From Mycobacterium sp. URHB0044 (GTDB lineage Bacteria; Actinomycetota; Actinomycetes; Mycobacteriales; Mycobacteriaceae): a stretch of 64,000 bases of DNA. The notes beneath the pieces are model-generated. The model ran no database searches. It was not told the DNA's origin and saw only the letters and a program-made list of their open reading frames with translations. The position numbers and the translations under genes are program-made. The stretch is from positions 162,552-226,551 of the forward strand of contig NZ_JIAW01000013.1 of NCBI RefSeq assembly GCF_000620625.1, in the 5' to 3' direction. Every line of letters begins with the position of its first letter. Position 1 is the first letter of the stretch. Positions 49,657-58,356 of this stretch are shown piece by piece.

Positions 49657-50534
49657 CGCGGCTGCGGCAGGCCATCGACGAGGCGGTCGACGCCCTGGCC
49701 GCGGCGGGCATCGACACGCCCCGCGTCGACGCCGAGCAGCTTGCCGCGCACACCGCCGGTGTCGACCGCGGACGCCTCAGATTTCACGAGCCCGACGAGC
49801 CGTTCTTCGGCCGCTACCGCGACCTGATCGACGCCCGCGCCCGCCGGATTCCCTTGCAACACCTGACGTCGACGGCGGCATTCGGTCCGGTGACGGTGGC
49901 CGTCGGACCCGGGGTGTTCATCCCGCGGCCCGAAACCGAGTCGATGCTGGAATGGGCGCTGGCGCAACTACTTTCAGGTCCGGCGGGCAGGAGCGAAGTG
50001 ACCGGGGAATTACACAGCCCGGTCATCGTCGACCTGTGCACCGGTTCCGGCGCCCTCGCCGTCGCGCTGGCGCACGCCCGCCCCGACGCCCGGATCATCG
50101 CGGTCGACGACTCCGCCGAAGCGCTGGCCTACGCGCGCCGCAACACCGCAGGAACGTCGGTGGAACTCATCGCGGCCGACGTCACCGCATCGGGTCTGTT
50201 GGCCGACCACGACGCAACCGTCGACCTGATCGTCGCCAACCCGCCATACATCCCGGACGGCGCTCAGCTGCAACCCGAAGTGGCCCAACATGATCCGGAG
50301 CACGCGCTGTTCGGCGGCCCGGACGGGATGCGGGTGATCGGGCCGATCGTCGACCTCGCCGCCCGCCTGCTGCGGCCTGGTGGCCGCATCGCCGTCGAGC
50401 ACGACGACACCACCGCCGACGCAACGACGGCGCTGTTCGAGGGGGCGGGTGGGTTCACCGACGTGGTGTCCCGCCGCGACCTGGCTGGGCGACCGAGGTT
50501 CGTCACGGCCACCGCGACGCCAGTGAGAAGCTAG
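49653..50534 (+). CDS. prmC: Release factor glutamine methyltransferase (PrmC/HemK)
   Basis: 293 residues. SAM-binding motif IVDLCTGSGALAVALAHARP and the catalytic NPPY in LIVANPPYIPDGAQL are present; the N-terminal helical domain reads RQAIDEAVDALAAAGIDTPR. It N5-methylates the GGQ glutamine of RF1 and RF2. An oddity: the segment LLSGPAGRSEVTGELHSPVI just before motif I contains the dispersed 29-bp repeat (49982-50010), which lengthens the loop between the domains. Confidence 0.96.
   Translation: MTRLRQAIDEAVDALAAAGIDTPRVDAEQLAAHTAGVDRGRLRFHEPDEPFFGRYRDLIDARARRIPLQHLTSTAAFGPVTVAVGPGVFIPRPETESMLEWALAQLLSGPAGRSEVTGELHSPVIVDLCTGSGALAVALAHARPDARIIAVDDSAEALAYARRNTAGTSVELIAADVTASGLLADHDATVDLIVANPPYIPDGAQLQPEVAQHDPEHALFGGPDGMRVIGPIVDLAARLLRPGGRIAVEHDDTTADATTALFEGAGGFTDVVSRRDLAGRPRFVTATATPVRS
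49982..50010 (+). repeat. 29-bp dispersed repeat, copy C, inside prmC
   Basis: The block starting GGCGGGCAGGAGCG and ending GGGGAAT matches copy A (12072-12100) at 24 of 29 positions. It lies in frame within prmC and encodes the loop residues around GPAGRSEVTGEL, ahead of the SAM-binding strand. Confidence 0.6.
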
Positions 50535-50539
50535 GGCCT

Positions 50540-51193
50540 ATGACTGAGACGTTCGACTGCTCCGACCCCGCCCAGCGGACGGCGGGCATCGCGTCGGCGA
50601 TCAGCGCCCTGAAGAGTGGTCGCTTGGTCGTCCTGCCCACCGACACCGTCTACGGTATCGGCGCTGACGCGTTCGACAGTTCGGCCGTGTCCGCACTGCT
50701 CGCGGCGAAGGGCCGCGGCCGCGACATGCCGGTCCCAGTGCTCGTCGGGTCGTGGCACACCATCGACGGCCTGGTGTACTCGGTGCCCGACGCCGCCAGG
50801 GAACTGATTCAAGCGTTCTGGCCCGGCGCTCTGAGCCTCGTCGTGCGGCAGGCGCCGTCGCTGCAGTGGGATCTCGGTGACGCGCACGGCACCGTGATGC
50901 TGCGGATGCCGCTGCACCCCATCGCGATCGAACTCCTGCGCGAGGTCGGGCCCATGGCGGTGTCGAGTGCGAACATCTCCGGCAGGCCCGCTGCCGTCAC
51001 CGCCGCCGACGCCCGCGAGCAGCTCGCCGACCTCGTCGAGGTGTACCTCGAGAGCGGCCCGTCGGCGAAACAGGCGGCCTCCACGATCGTCGACCTCACC
51101 GGCGCGCAACCGCAGGTGCTCCGGCAGGGGCCCATCAGTGCGGAGGCCATCGCCGACGTGCTCGGCGTCGAAGCCGAGTCGCTCACGGCCTGA
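50540..51193 (+). CDS. L-threonylcarbamoyladenylate synthase (Sua5/YrdC/TsaC family)
   Basis: 217 residues. The YrdC fold shows KSGRLVVLPTDTVYGIGADA, then LLAAKGRGRDMPVPVLVG, and VGPMAVSSANISGRPAAVTA, the conserved nucleotide-binding and SSAN segment. It makes threonylcarbamoyl-AMP from threonine, bicarbonate and ATP for the t6A37 tRNA modification. The single-domain length matches the mycobacterial Sua5-like protein (Rv1301). Six bases after prmC. Confidence 0.95.
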   Translation: MTETFDCSDPAQRTAGIASAISALKSGRLVVLPTDTVYGIGADAFDSSAVSALLAAKGRGRDMPVPVLVGSWHTIDGLVYSVPDAARELIQAFWPGALSLVVRQAPSLQWDLGDAHGTVMLRMPLHPIAIELLREVGPMAVSSANISGRPAAVTAADAREQLADLVEVYLESGPSAKQAASTIVDLTGAQPQVLRQGPISAEAIADVLGVEAESLTA

Positions 51194-51197
51194 CCGC

Positions 51198-51680
51198 TTA
51201 GGTTCGTGCGCGCACGCCGAGGCTGTGAAAGACGTACTCGGGCGAGACGTCAAATGACAGTGCGCGTTTCGGTAGCGCCGCTAGTACGTCGGCAGACAGA
51301 TCCGTCTTGAACGTCTCCGACACCTCGCCATGAAACCTGGCGTCTACTCGCCTCAGGTCGATCGTCAACACCACACCCGACTCATCGATCACAACCTTGG
51401 CCGGACCGTGCTGAGCGGCGTCCCACGCCTGGTCGACCACGGGCTGCGTCAATCGGCGCATGGTCGGGATCGACGCATACAGCCGCTGACGCGTGCACAC
51501 GAAGAACCCGGTGTTCCAGCTCATGCCAACTGCGTCGTGGCGACCGGGAACCGAACCACTGAAACGTTGGCGCACGCGGACGTTCTCGGCGACCACGATG
51601 ATCGCTTCCCGTTCCAACTCTTCCCGCAAGGCGGCGGGTAGGTCGCCGACTTTGGGCAGCCTGCCGAAGAACCACCGCAT
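51198..51680 (-). CDS. Hypothetical protein, possible PH-like domain
   Basis: 160 residues from ATG 51680 (ATG 51701 or the longer 51722 frame are alternatives). Mostly beta-strand, with SWNTGFFVCTRQRLYASIPT and VVLTIDLRRVDARFHGEVSE as the clearest stretches. It has no signal peptide, membrane span or catalytic motif. The strand-strand-helix alternation suggests a bacterial PH/GRAM-like domain, but I cannot assign a family. It is inserted on the minus strand between sua5 and wecA, an interruption of the conserved core order. Confidence 0.6.
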   Translation of the reverse strand: MRWFFGRLPKVGDLPAALREELEREAIIVVAENVRVRQRFSGSVPGRHDAVGMSWNTGFFVCTRQRLYASIPTMRRLTQPVVDQAWDAAQHGPAKVVIDESGVVLTIDLRRVDARFHGEVSETFKTDLSADVLAALPKRALSFDVSPEYVFHSLGVRART

Positions 51681-51769
51681 GGACGAACCGTAAGTCACCA
51701 TCCGGCGTGTTGCTCGGCGCATTGACGACTTCGTGGGTCTCAGACTGTTCGACTACGGTTCACCGGGTG

Positions 51770-52960
51770 GTGAGCGAAGCGATTGTCGCGACGGGAACGC
51801 TTGCCCTCTCGGATCGCGGCGCGGGCGTCCCGCTGCGCGAGCTTGCCCTCGTCGGCCTCACCGCCGCAATCGTCACCTACTTCGCCACCGGCTGGGTCCG
51901 TGCGCTCGCCACCCGGTTGGGTGCGGTGGCCTATCCGCGCGACCGGGACGTCCACGTGCAGCCGACGCCCAGGATGGGCGGGCTCGCCATGTACACCGGC
52001 GTCGTGGCTGCGGTCCTGCTGGCATCCCAACTGCCCGCCCTGACGCGGGGCTTCGTGTACTCGTCGGGAATGCCCGCCGTCGTGGTCGCAGGCGGCCTCA
52101 TCATGGCCATCGGGCTGATCGACGACCGCTGGGGCTTGGACTCGCTGACGAAGTTCGCCGGCCAGATCACCGCTGCCAGCGTGCTGGTCACCATGGGAGT
52201 GGCGTGGAGCGTGCTCTACATCCCGATCGGCGGCGTCGGCACCATCGTGCTCGACCAGGTGACGTCGATCCTGCTGACCCTGGCGTTGACCGTGTCGATC
52301 GTCAACGCGATGAACTTCATCGACGGCCTGGACGGTCTGGCCGCCGGACTCGGTCTCATCACCGCGGCGGCGATCTGCATCTTCTCGATCGGCCTGCTGC
52401 GCGACCACGGCGGCGACGTGCTCTTCTACCCGCCCGCCGTCATCTCCGTGGTGCTCGCCGGGGCATGCCTCGGATTTCTGCCGCACAACTTCCACCGCGC
52501 CCGCATCTTCATGGGTGACTCCGGCTCCATGCTGATCGGCCTGATGCTCGCCGCGGCGTCGACGACGGCGGCAGGCCCGATTTCGCAAACCGCCTACGGC
52601 GCGCGCGACGTGTTCGCTCTGCTCTCACCGTTCCTGTTGGTGGTGGCGGTGATGTTCGTGCCCGCCCTCGACACATTGCTGGCGATCGTGCGGCGGACCC
52701 GCGCGGGCCGCAGTCCGTTCAGCCCGGACAAGATGCATCTGCACCACCGACTGCTCCAGATCGGTCACTCGCACCGGCGCGTCGTGCTGCTGATCTATCT
52801 ATGGGTCGGCATCGTTGCGCTCGGCGCTGCGAGCACGATCTTCTTCGATCCGCGCTATACCGGCGCGGTCATGTTGGGTGCCATCTTCGTGGCGATCGTC
52901 ATCACGCTCATCCCAGTGCTTCGACGGGGCAAAGAGCTTCCCAGCGACCTGTCAGACTAG
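51770..52960 (+). CDS. wecA: Undecaprenyl-phosphate GlcNAc-1-phosphate transferase (WecA/Rfe)
   Basis: About 396 residues with ten or eleven hydrophobic spans. The polyprenyl-phosphate transferase signs are present: RDRDVHVQPTPRMGGLAMYT, the metal-binding IGLIDDRWGLDS, NAMNFIDGLDGLAAG, FMGDSGSMLIG and the KMHLHHRLLQIGHSHRR His motif. It transfers GlcNAc-1-phosphate to decaprenyl phosphate, starting the linker unit between arabinogalactan and peptidoglycan in the mycobacterial wall. The start is one of two GTG codons at 51767 and 51770; TACGGT just upstream suggests a leaderless message. Confidence 0.95.
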   Translation: MSEAIVATGTLALSDRGAGVPLRELALVGLTAAIVTYFATGWVRALATRLGAVAYPRDRDVHVQPTPRMGGLAMYTGVVAAVLLASQLPALTRGFVYSSGMPAVVVAGGLIMAIGLIDDRWGLDSLTKFAGQITAASVLVTMGVAWSVLYIPIGGVGTIVLDQVTSILLTLALTVSIVNAMNFIDGLDGLAAGLGLITAAAICIFSIGLLRDHGGDVLFYPPAVISVVLAGACLGFLPHNFHRARIFMGDSGSMLIGLMLAAASTTAAGPISQTAYGARDVFALLSPFLLVVAVMFVPALDTLLAIVRRTRAGRSPFSPDKMHLHHRLLQIGHSHRRVVLLIYLWVGIVALGAASTIFFDPRYTGAVMLGAIFVAIVITLIPVLRRGKELPSDLSD

Positions 52961-52985
52961 TAAGTACGACAAATAGTAGTAGGCC

Positions 52986-53016
52986 TTGTTTTAGGGCTGC
53001 CTATATGTGGTACCTT
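52986..53016 (+). promoter_or_regulatory. Predicted promoter of the atp operon
   Basis: TTGTTT at 52986-52991 and TACCTT at 53011-53016 are 19 bases apart and predict a start near 53024, leaving a leader of about 200 bases. In the leader AACCCG (53025-53030) can pair with CGGGTT (53041-53046). The rest of the 267-bp gap 52961-53227 holds no gene that I can support. Predicted. Confidence 0.45.
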
Positions 53017-53227
53017 GCTGGTAGAACCCGAAAAACCTCGCGGGTTGCCGGCCCCCGGGCCCATCGGTTCACCGACCGATTGGCGCCGAACTACGACCGA
53101 CAAAGGGAGCTACCCCTTGGGTGAATCCAGCGCGCCTGACAGCCTTCGATACGCTCGTCGGGCACGCACCGGAACATCGCTCGTCAAAGGGGACGGCTTC
53201 CGTGAAAGCGGAGATTGAGGTGAAGCA

Positions 53228-53674
53228 GTGACGACGCCAGCGCAGGATGCGCCGTTGGTGTTCCCGTCCGTGGCATTTCGGCCCGTCCGCCTGTTTGCCA
53301 TCTGCGTCGCCCTGACCGGCGTTGCCATACTGGCCGCCGGCTACGCCGGCCACATCTTCTTCGGTGTCTTCTTCGGCGTCGGCCTGATCCTGGGTTTGCT
53401 CAACGCTCTCTTGGTCCGCCGCGCCGTCGAGGCCATCACGGCCCAGGACCATCCGCTCAAGAAGAAGATGGCCGTCAACTCGGCGACGCGGTTGCTCGTC
53501 ATCACCGTCATCGCCATGACCATCGCGTTCCTCTTCAAGGCACACGGCGGCATCGCGGTGCTCTTCGGTCTTGCGATCTTCCAGGCACTGCTCGTGCTCA
53601 GCACCAGCCTGCCCGTGATGAAGAAGATCCGCACCGAAGGACTGAAAGTCATCGACACGGAATCGAAGGATTGA
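53228..53674 (+). CDS. AtpI-like ATP synthase accessory membrane protein
   Basis: 148 residues, GTG start. Four spans: FRPVRLFAICVALTGVAILA, HIFFGVFFGVGLILGLLNAL, TRLLVITVIAMTIAFLFKAH and VLFGLAIFQALLVLSTSLPV, with the loop LVRRAVEAITAQDHPLKKKM. It is in the place of the atp operon's first gene, as Rv1303 in M. tuberculosis. AtpI-type proteins help assembly of the c-ring or magnesium supply; exact role in mycobacteria is not settled. Followed by atpB after 10 bases. Confidence 0.88.
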   Translation: MTTPAQDAPLVFPSVAFRPVRLFAICVALTGVAILAAGYAGHIFFGVFFGVGLILGLLNALLVRRAVEAITAQDHPLKKKMAVNSATRLLVITVIAMTIAFLFKAHGGIAVLFGLAIFQALLVLSTSLPVMKKIRTEGLKVIDTESKD

Positions 53675-53684
53675 GCTGACACCA

Positions 53685-54452
53685 ATGACTGAGTCCGTTC
53701 TCGCCGAGGGGGCAATCCACGTCGGGCACCACGAAGAGGTGCACTGGCTCGGCCTGACCTTCAACCTCGACACGATCATCGGGACGAGCATCGCGGCAGT
53801 CGTCGTCATCGCGTTGGCTTTCTTCCTGCGCGCCAAGGTGACCTCCACCGGTGTGCCCGGGGGAGTGCAGCTGTTCTTCGAGGCCATCACCATCCAGATG
53901 CGCCAGCAGATCGAGGCCGCCATCGGCATGAAGGTCGCGCCGTTCGTGTTGCCGCTGGCCGTCACGATCTTCGTGTTCGTCCTGGTCTCCAACTGGCTGT
54001 CGGTGCTGCCGGTGCAGTTCGCCGGTTCCGACGGGGTGGCCACCGAGCTGGTGAAGCCGCCTGCCTCGGACATCAACTACGTGCTGGCGCTCGCGCTGTT
54101 CGTCTTCATCTGCTACCACGCCGCGGGCGTCTGGCGTCGCGGCGCCTGGGGCCACGCCAAGAAGACGGTCAAGGGACACGTGGCGTTCATGGCGCCGATC
54201 AACATCGTCGAGGAGATCGCCAAGCCGATCTCGTTGTCCCTGCGACTCTTCGGCAACATGTTCGCCGGCGGCATTCTGGTCGGACTCATCGCGCTGTTCC
54301 CCTGGTACGTCCAGTGGGCGCCGAACGCCATCTGGAAGACCTTCGATCTGTTCGTCGGCCTGATTCAGGCGTTCATCTTCGCCCTGCTGACCATCCTGTA
54401 CTTCAGCCAGTCGATGGAACTGGACCACGAAGACGAGAAAGCCGACCACTAG
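53685..54452 (+). CDS. atpB: ATP synthase Fo subunit a
   Basis: 255 residues with five or six spans. The essential arginine, Arg187, is in KPISLSLRLFGNMFAGGILV, the helix that faces the c-ring and makes the proton half-channels. Further conserved parts are VLVSNWLSVLPVQF and the C-terminal LIQAFIFALLTILYFSQSME. It forms the stator side of the proton channel in the plasma membrane. Confidence 0.98.
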   Translation: MTESVLAEGAIHVGHHEEVHWLGLTFNLDTIIGTSIAAVVVIALAFFLRAKVTSTGVPGGVQLFFEAITIQMRQQIEAAIGMKVAPFVLPLAVTIFVFVLVSNWLSVLPVQFAGSDGVATELVKPPASDINYVLALALFVFICYHAAGVWRRGAWGHAKKTVKGHVAFMAPINIVEEIAKPISLSLRLFGNMFAGGILVGLIALFPWYVQWAPNAIWKTFDLFVGLIQAFIFALLTILYFSQSMELDHEDEKADH

Positions 54453-54522
54453 TAGACCTGCACGACCCGTTTGACCAGCAGTCCTGGTGGCGCCGCCACC
54501 AGCTACCAAGGAGGAAATAGGA

Positions 54523-54780
54523 ATGGATGCAAACGCCCTCATCACGGCGGGCGCGCTGATCGGTGGCGGTCTGATCATGGGTGGCGGTGCGATCGGCGCC
54601 GGTATCGGTGACGGTATCGCCGGTAACGCCCTGATCTCGGGCATCGCTCGGCAGCCCGAGGCTCAGGGCCGGTTGTTCACCCCGTTCTTCATCACGGTCG
54701 GTCTGGTGGAGGCCGCGTACTTCATCAACCTGGCCTTCATGGCGTTGTTCGTCTTCGCCACGCCGGCCTACTCGGGCTAG
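54523..54780 (+). CDS. atpE: ATP synthase Fo subunit c
   Basis: 85 residues, two helices, from ATG 54523 with AAGGAGG ribosome site. DANALITAGALIGGGLIMGG leads to the loop ARQPEAQGRL, and the proton-carrying Glu63 lies in TVGLVEAAYFINLAF. Positions equal to Asp28, Ala63 and Ile66 of M. tuberculosis (Asp30, Ala65, Ile68 here) are the bedaquiline-sensitive wild type. It forms the rotating ring. Confidence 0.98.
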   Translation: MDANALITAGALIGGGLIMGGGAIGAGIGDGIAGNALISGIARQPEAQGRLFTPFFITVGLVEAAYFINLAFMALFVFATPAYSG

Positions 54781-54792
54781 TACACCGACAGC

Positions 54793-55308
54793 ATGGGTGA
54801 ATTGAGCGCAACGATCCTGGCGGCCAGCCAGGCAGCGGAAGAAGGCGGCGGGGGGCAGAGCAACTTCCTGGTTCCCAACGCCACCTTCTTCGTCGTGCTG
54901 GCCATCTTCATCATCGTGCTGGCCGTAATCACGAAGTGGGTTGTCCCACCGGTAAGCAAGGTGCTGGCCGAGCGGGAGGCCATGCTGGCCAAGACGGCTG
55001 CGGACAGCCGGAAGTCGGCCGAGCAGGTCGCCGCCGCACAAGCCGATTACGACAAGGCGATGGCAGGCGCGCGAAGCGAGGCATCGTCGATCCGCGACGA
55101 GGCCCGCACCGCGGGCCGTCAGGTGATCGACGAGAAGCGGGCCGAGGCCAGCGGGGAAGTCGCCGACACCCTGCAGCAGGCGGACGATGAACTGTCCCAA
55201 CAGGGTTCGTCCGTGCAATCCGATCTGCAGTCGTCGGTGGACGGGTTGTCCGCCACGCTGGCCAGCCGGATCCTCGGCGTCGACGTGAACAACGGACGGA
55301 ACCAGTAG
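54793..55308 (+). CDS. atpF: ATP synthase Fo subunit b
   Basis: 171 residues. One membrane span (NATFFVVLAIFIIVLAVITKW, residues about 28-48), then a long charged helix with many Ala, Glu, Lys and Gln (SKVLAEREAMLAKTAADSRK and following), the peripheral stalk coiled coil. ATG 54793, 12 bases after atpE. It pairs with the b-delta fusion protein made by the next gene, with no base between the two genes. Confidence 0.97.
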   Translation: MGELSATILAASQAAEEGGGGQSNFLVPNATFFVVLAIFIIVLAVITKWVVPPVSKVLAEREAMLAKTAADSRKSAEQVAAAQADYDKAMAGARSEASSIRDEARTAGRQVIDEKRAEASGEVADTLQQADDELSQQGSSVQSDLQSSVDGLSATLASRILGVDVNNGRNQ

Positions 55309-56646
55309 ATGTCGACCTTCATCGGACAGCTCATCGGCTTCGCCGTCATCGCCTTCATCTTGTGGCGATACGTCGTGCCGCCGGTGCGCACCCTGATGCA
55401 GAAGCAACAGGACGCGGTTCGTACCGCGCTCGCCGAAAGCGCGGAAGCGGCAAAGAAACTCGCCGAAGCCGACGCCGAGCACGCCAAGGCGCTGGAGAAG
55501 GCCAAGGCCGAGTCCGCCAAGGTCACCGACGAGGCCAAGCACGACTCGGAGCGGATCGCCGCGCAGCTCGCCGAGCAGGCTGGCGTCGATGCGGAGCGGA
55601 TCAAGGCCCAAGGTGCACAGCAGATTCAGTTGATGCGCCAACAGCTCATCCGTCAGCTGCGCCAGGGTCTCGGAGACGAGGCCGTGCAGAAGGCCGCCGA
55701 GCTGGTGCGTGGCCATGTGGCCGACCCTGCTGCGCAAGCCGCCACGGTCGACCGCTTCCTCGACGAGCTCGAGCAGATGGCTCCGTCAGAAGCGGTCATC
55801 GAAACCAGTGCCACCGCACGCCTTCGCGCAGCCAGCCGGGAATCCCTCGCAGCTTTAGTAGCCGAGTTCGACCGGTCCGCAGACGGTTTGGACGCCGACG
55901 CGTTGATCAAGCTTGCCGACGAGCTCGGCTCTGTCGTCAGCCTGCTCATCGCGGAGCCTTCACTGAACAAGCACCTCGCGGAGCCCGCCGACGATCCGGC
56001 GCCCAAGGTTCGTCTCGTCGAGGCCCTGCTGTCCGGGAAGGTCGCCCAGCAGACGCTCGACATCCTGAAGAACGCCGTATCGCAACGGTGGTCAACGGAG
56101 GCGAACCTGATCGATGCGGTCGAGCACATCGGACGTGTGGCGCTGTTGAAGCGTGCCGAGAACGCGGGAGAGACCGACGACGTCGAGGAACGGCTCTTCC
56201 AGTTCGGTCGCCTGCTCGACGCCGAGCCGCGCCTGACGGCATTGCTGAGCGACTACACGGCGCCCGTCGAGGGCCGAATCGCCTTGTTGGACAAGATCCT
56301 CGACCGCGACCAGAGCTCGAATGACACTGCCGCGGCCTTGCTGCGTCAGACGGTCAGTCAGCTGCGGGGCGAGCGCGCCGACGAGGCGGTCATCGATCTC
56401 GCCGAACTTGCGGTGGCACGTAGGGGCGAGGTCGTGGCGCACGTCAGCGCCCCCGCCGAGCTGTCAGATGTCCAGCGCACCCGACTCACCGAGGTGCTCA
56501 CCCGGATCTACGGGCACCCGGTGTCCGTCCAGCTCGACGTTGATCCCGATGTCCTTGGCGGTCTTTCGATTGCCGTCGGCGACGAGGTGATCGACGGCTC
56601 CATCGCATCCCGCCTGTCCGCAGCAGAGACTCAGCTGCCGGACTAA
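55309..56646 (+). CDS. atpH: ATP synthase b-delta fusion (b' domain plus OSCP/delta)
   Basis: 445 residues, much longer than a normal delta subunit (about 180). The N-terminal 170 residues are a second b-type chain: span QLIGFAVIAFILWRYVVPPV then a long Ala/Glu/Lys coiled coil. The C-terminal 270 residues are the delta/OSCP part with VEGRIALLDKILDRDQSSND and the end LGGLSIAVGDEVIDGSIASR. This fusion is characteristic of mycobacteria and some relatives. It ties the stator stalk to the top of F1. Confidence 0.97.
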   Translation: MSTFIGQLIGFAVIAFILWRYVVPPVRTLMQKQQDAVRTALAESAEAAKKLAEADAEHAKALEKAKAESAKVTDEAKHDSERIAAQLAEQAGVDAERIKAQGAQQIQLMRQQLIRQLRQGLGDEAVQKAAELVRGHVADPAAQAATVDRFLDELEQMAPSEAVIETSATARLRAASRESLAALVAEFDRSADGLDADALIKLADELGSVVSLLIAEPSLNKHLAEPADDPAPKVRLVEALLSGKVAQQTLDILKNAVSQRWSTEANLIDAVEHIGRVALLKRAENAGETDDVEERLFQFGRLLDAEPRLTALLSDYTAPVEGRIALLDKILDRDQSSNDTAAALLRQTVSQLRGERADEAVIDLAELAVARRGEVVAHVSAPAELSDVQRTRLTEVLTRIYGHPVSVQLDVDPDVLGGLSIAVGDEVIDGSIASRLSAAETQLPD

Positions 56647-56697
56647 CACCACGACTCATCACCCGGCTATACAACAAAGGTAGGAAGACGAAGAATC

Positions 56698-58344
56698 ATG
56701 GCAGAGTTGACAATCTCGGCTGCTGACATCGAAGGTGCGATCGAGGACTACGTATCGTCGTTTTCCGCTGCCACTGAACGCGAAGAGGTGGGCACCGTCA
56801 TCGATGCCGGTGACGGCATCGCCCACGTCGAGGGGCTGCCCTCCGTGATGACCCAGGAGCTCCTCGAGTTCCCCGGTGGCGTCCTCGGTGTCGCGCTGAA
56901 CCTCGACGAGCACAGCATCGGCGCCGTCATCCTCGGCGAGTTCGAGAAGATCGAACAGGGCCAGCAGGTCAAGCGCACCGGCGAGGTGCTCTCGGTTCCG
57001 GTCGGCGACGCCTTCCTCGGACGTGTGGTGAATCCGTTGGGTCAGCCGATCGACGGCCAGGGTGACATCGAGTCCGACAAGCGACGCGCCTTGGAGCTTC
57101 AGGCGCCGTCGGTCGTTGAGCGCCAAGGTGTTTCCGAGCCGCTGCAGACCGGTATCAAGGCCATCGACGCGATGACCCCGATCGGCCGCGGCCAGCGCCA
57201 GCTGATCATCGGCGACCGCAAGACCGGCAAGACCGCGGTCTGCGTCGACACCATCCTCAACCAGCGTGAGGCGTGGGCCACCGGCGATCCCAAGCAGCAG
57301 GTGCGCTGCGTGTACGTCGCGATCGGCCAGAAGGGCACCACGATCGCCAGCGTCAAGCGCGCGCTCGAGGACGGCGGCGCGATGGAGTACACCACCATCG
57401 TCGCGGCGCCCGCGTCCGACCCTGCCGGGTTCAAGTGGCTTGCCCCCTACACGGGCTCGGCCATCGGCCAGGAGTGGATGTACGACGGCAAGCACGTCCT
57501 GATCGTGTTCGACGACCTCTCCAAGCAGGCCGATGCCTACCGCGCGATCTCGCTGCTGCTGCGCCGCCCGCCGGGCCGCGAGGCGTTCCCCGGTGACGTC
57601 TTCTACCTGCACTCCCGTCTGCTGGAGCGCTGCGCGAAGCTGTCCGACGAGCTGGGTGGTGGTTCGATGACCGGGCTGCCGATCATCGAGACCAAGGCCA
57701 ACGACATCTCGGCGTTCATCCCGACCAACGTCATCTCGATCACCGACGGTCAGTGCTTCCTGGAGTCCGACCTGTTCAACCAGGGTGTGCGGCCGGCCAT
57801 CAACGTCGGTGTGTCGGTGTCCCGTGTCGGTGGCGCCGCGCAGATCAAGGCGATGAAAGAGGTTGCAGGCTCGCTGCGACTCGACCTTTCGCAGTACCGC
57901 GAGCTGGAAGCCTTCGCGGCCTTTGCCTCCGACCTGGACCCGACGTCGAAGGCTCAGCTGGAGCGCGGTGTGCGTCTGGTGGAGCTGCTGAAGCAGCCCC
58001 AGTACAGCCCGTTGGCGGTGGAGGAGCAGGTCGTCGCGATCTTCCTCGGCACCAAGGGCCACCTCGATTCGGTTCCGTCGGAAGACGTTCAGCGTTTCGA
58101 GGCCGAGTTCCTGGAGCACATCAAGGCCAGCCACGAAGACGTCTACAAGGACATCCGCGAGACCAAGAAGCTTCCCGAGGAAGCCGAGCAGAAGCTGACC
58201 GACTTGGTCAACGAATTCAAGAAGGGTTTCTCCGCGACTGACGGCAGCTCCGTAGTGGTCAACGAGGCCGAGGCCGAGGCGATGGACGAAGAGGACGTCG
58301 AGAAGGAATCGGTCAAGGTCCGCAAGCCCGCACCGAAGAAGTAG
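56698..58344 (+). CDS. atpA: ATP synthase F1 subunit alpha
   Basis: 548 residues. Walker A is GDRKTGKTAVCVDTI near residues 171-185; the signature PAINVGVSVSRVGGAAQIKA and the catalytic-arginine region follow. The C-terminus carries the mycobacterial extension of about 35 residues (SSVVVNEAEAEAMDEEDVEK), which in mycobacteria suppresses ATP hydrolysis. ATG 56698. Non-catalytic nucleotide-binding subunit of F1. Confidence 0.98.
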   Translation: MAELTISAADIEGAIEDYVSSFSAATEREEVGTVIDAGDGIAHVEGLPSVMTQELLEFPGGVLGVALNLDEHSIGAVILGEFEKIEQGQQVKRTGEVLSVPVGDAFLGRVVNPLGQPIDGQGDIESDKRRALELQAPSVVERQGVSEPLQTGIKAIDAMTPIGRGQRQLIIGDRKTGKTAVCVDTILNQREAWATGDPKQQVRCVYVAIGQKGTTIASVKRALEDGGAMEYTTIVAAPASDPAGFKWLAPYTGSAIGQEWMYDGKHVLIVFDDLSKQADAYRAISLLLRRPPGREAFPGDVFYLHSRLLERCAKLSDELGGGSMTGLPIIETKANDISAFIPTNVISITDGQCFLESDLFNQGVRPAINVGVSVSRVGGAAQIKAMKEVAGSLRLDLSQYRELEAFAAFASDLDPTSKAQLERGVRLVELLKQPQYSPLAVEEQVVAIFLGTKGHLDSVPSEDVQRFEAEFLEHIKASHEDVYKDIRETKKLPEEAEQKLTDLVNEFKKGFSATDGSSVVVNEAEAEAMDEEDVEKESVKVRKPAPKK

Positions 58345-58356
58345 GTAGGCGACCAC

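Noticed and set aside
53015..53218. Possible 67-codon ORF in the atp leader
   Set aside because: Its composition is Arg/Ser/Pro-rich, no ribosome site or conserved motif is seen, and it lies in the untranslated leader.
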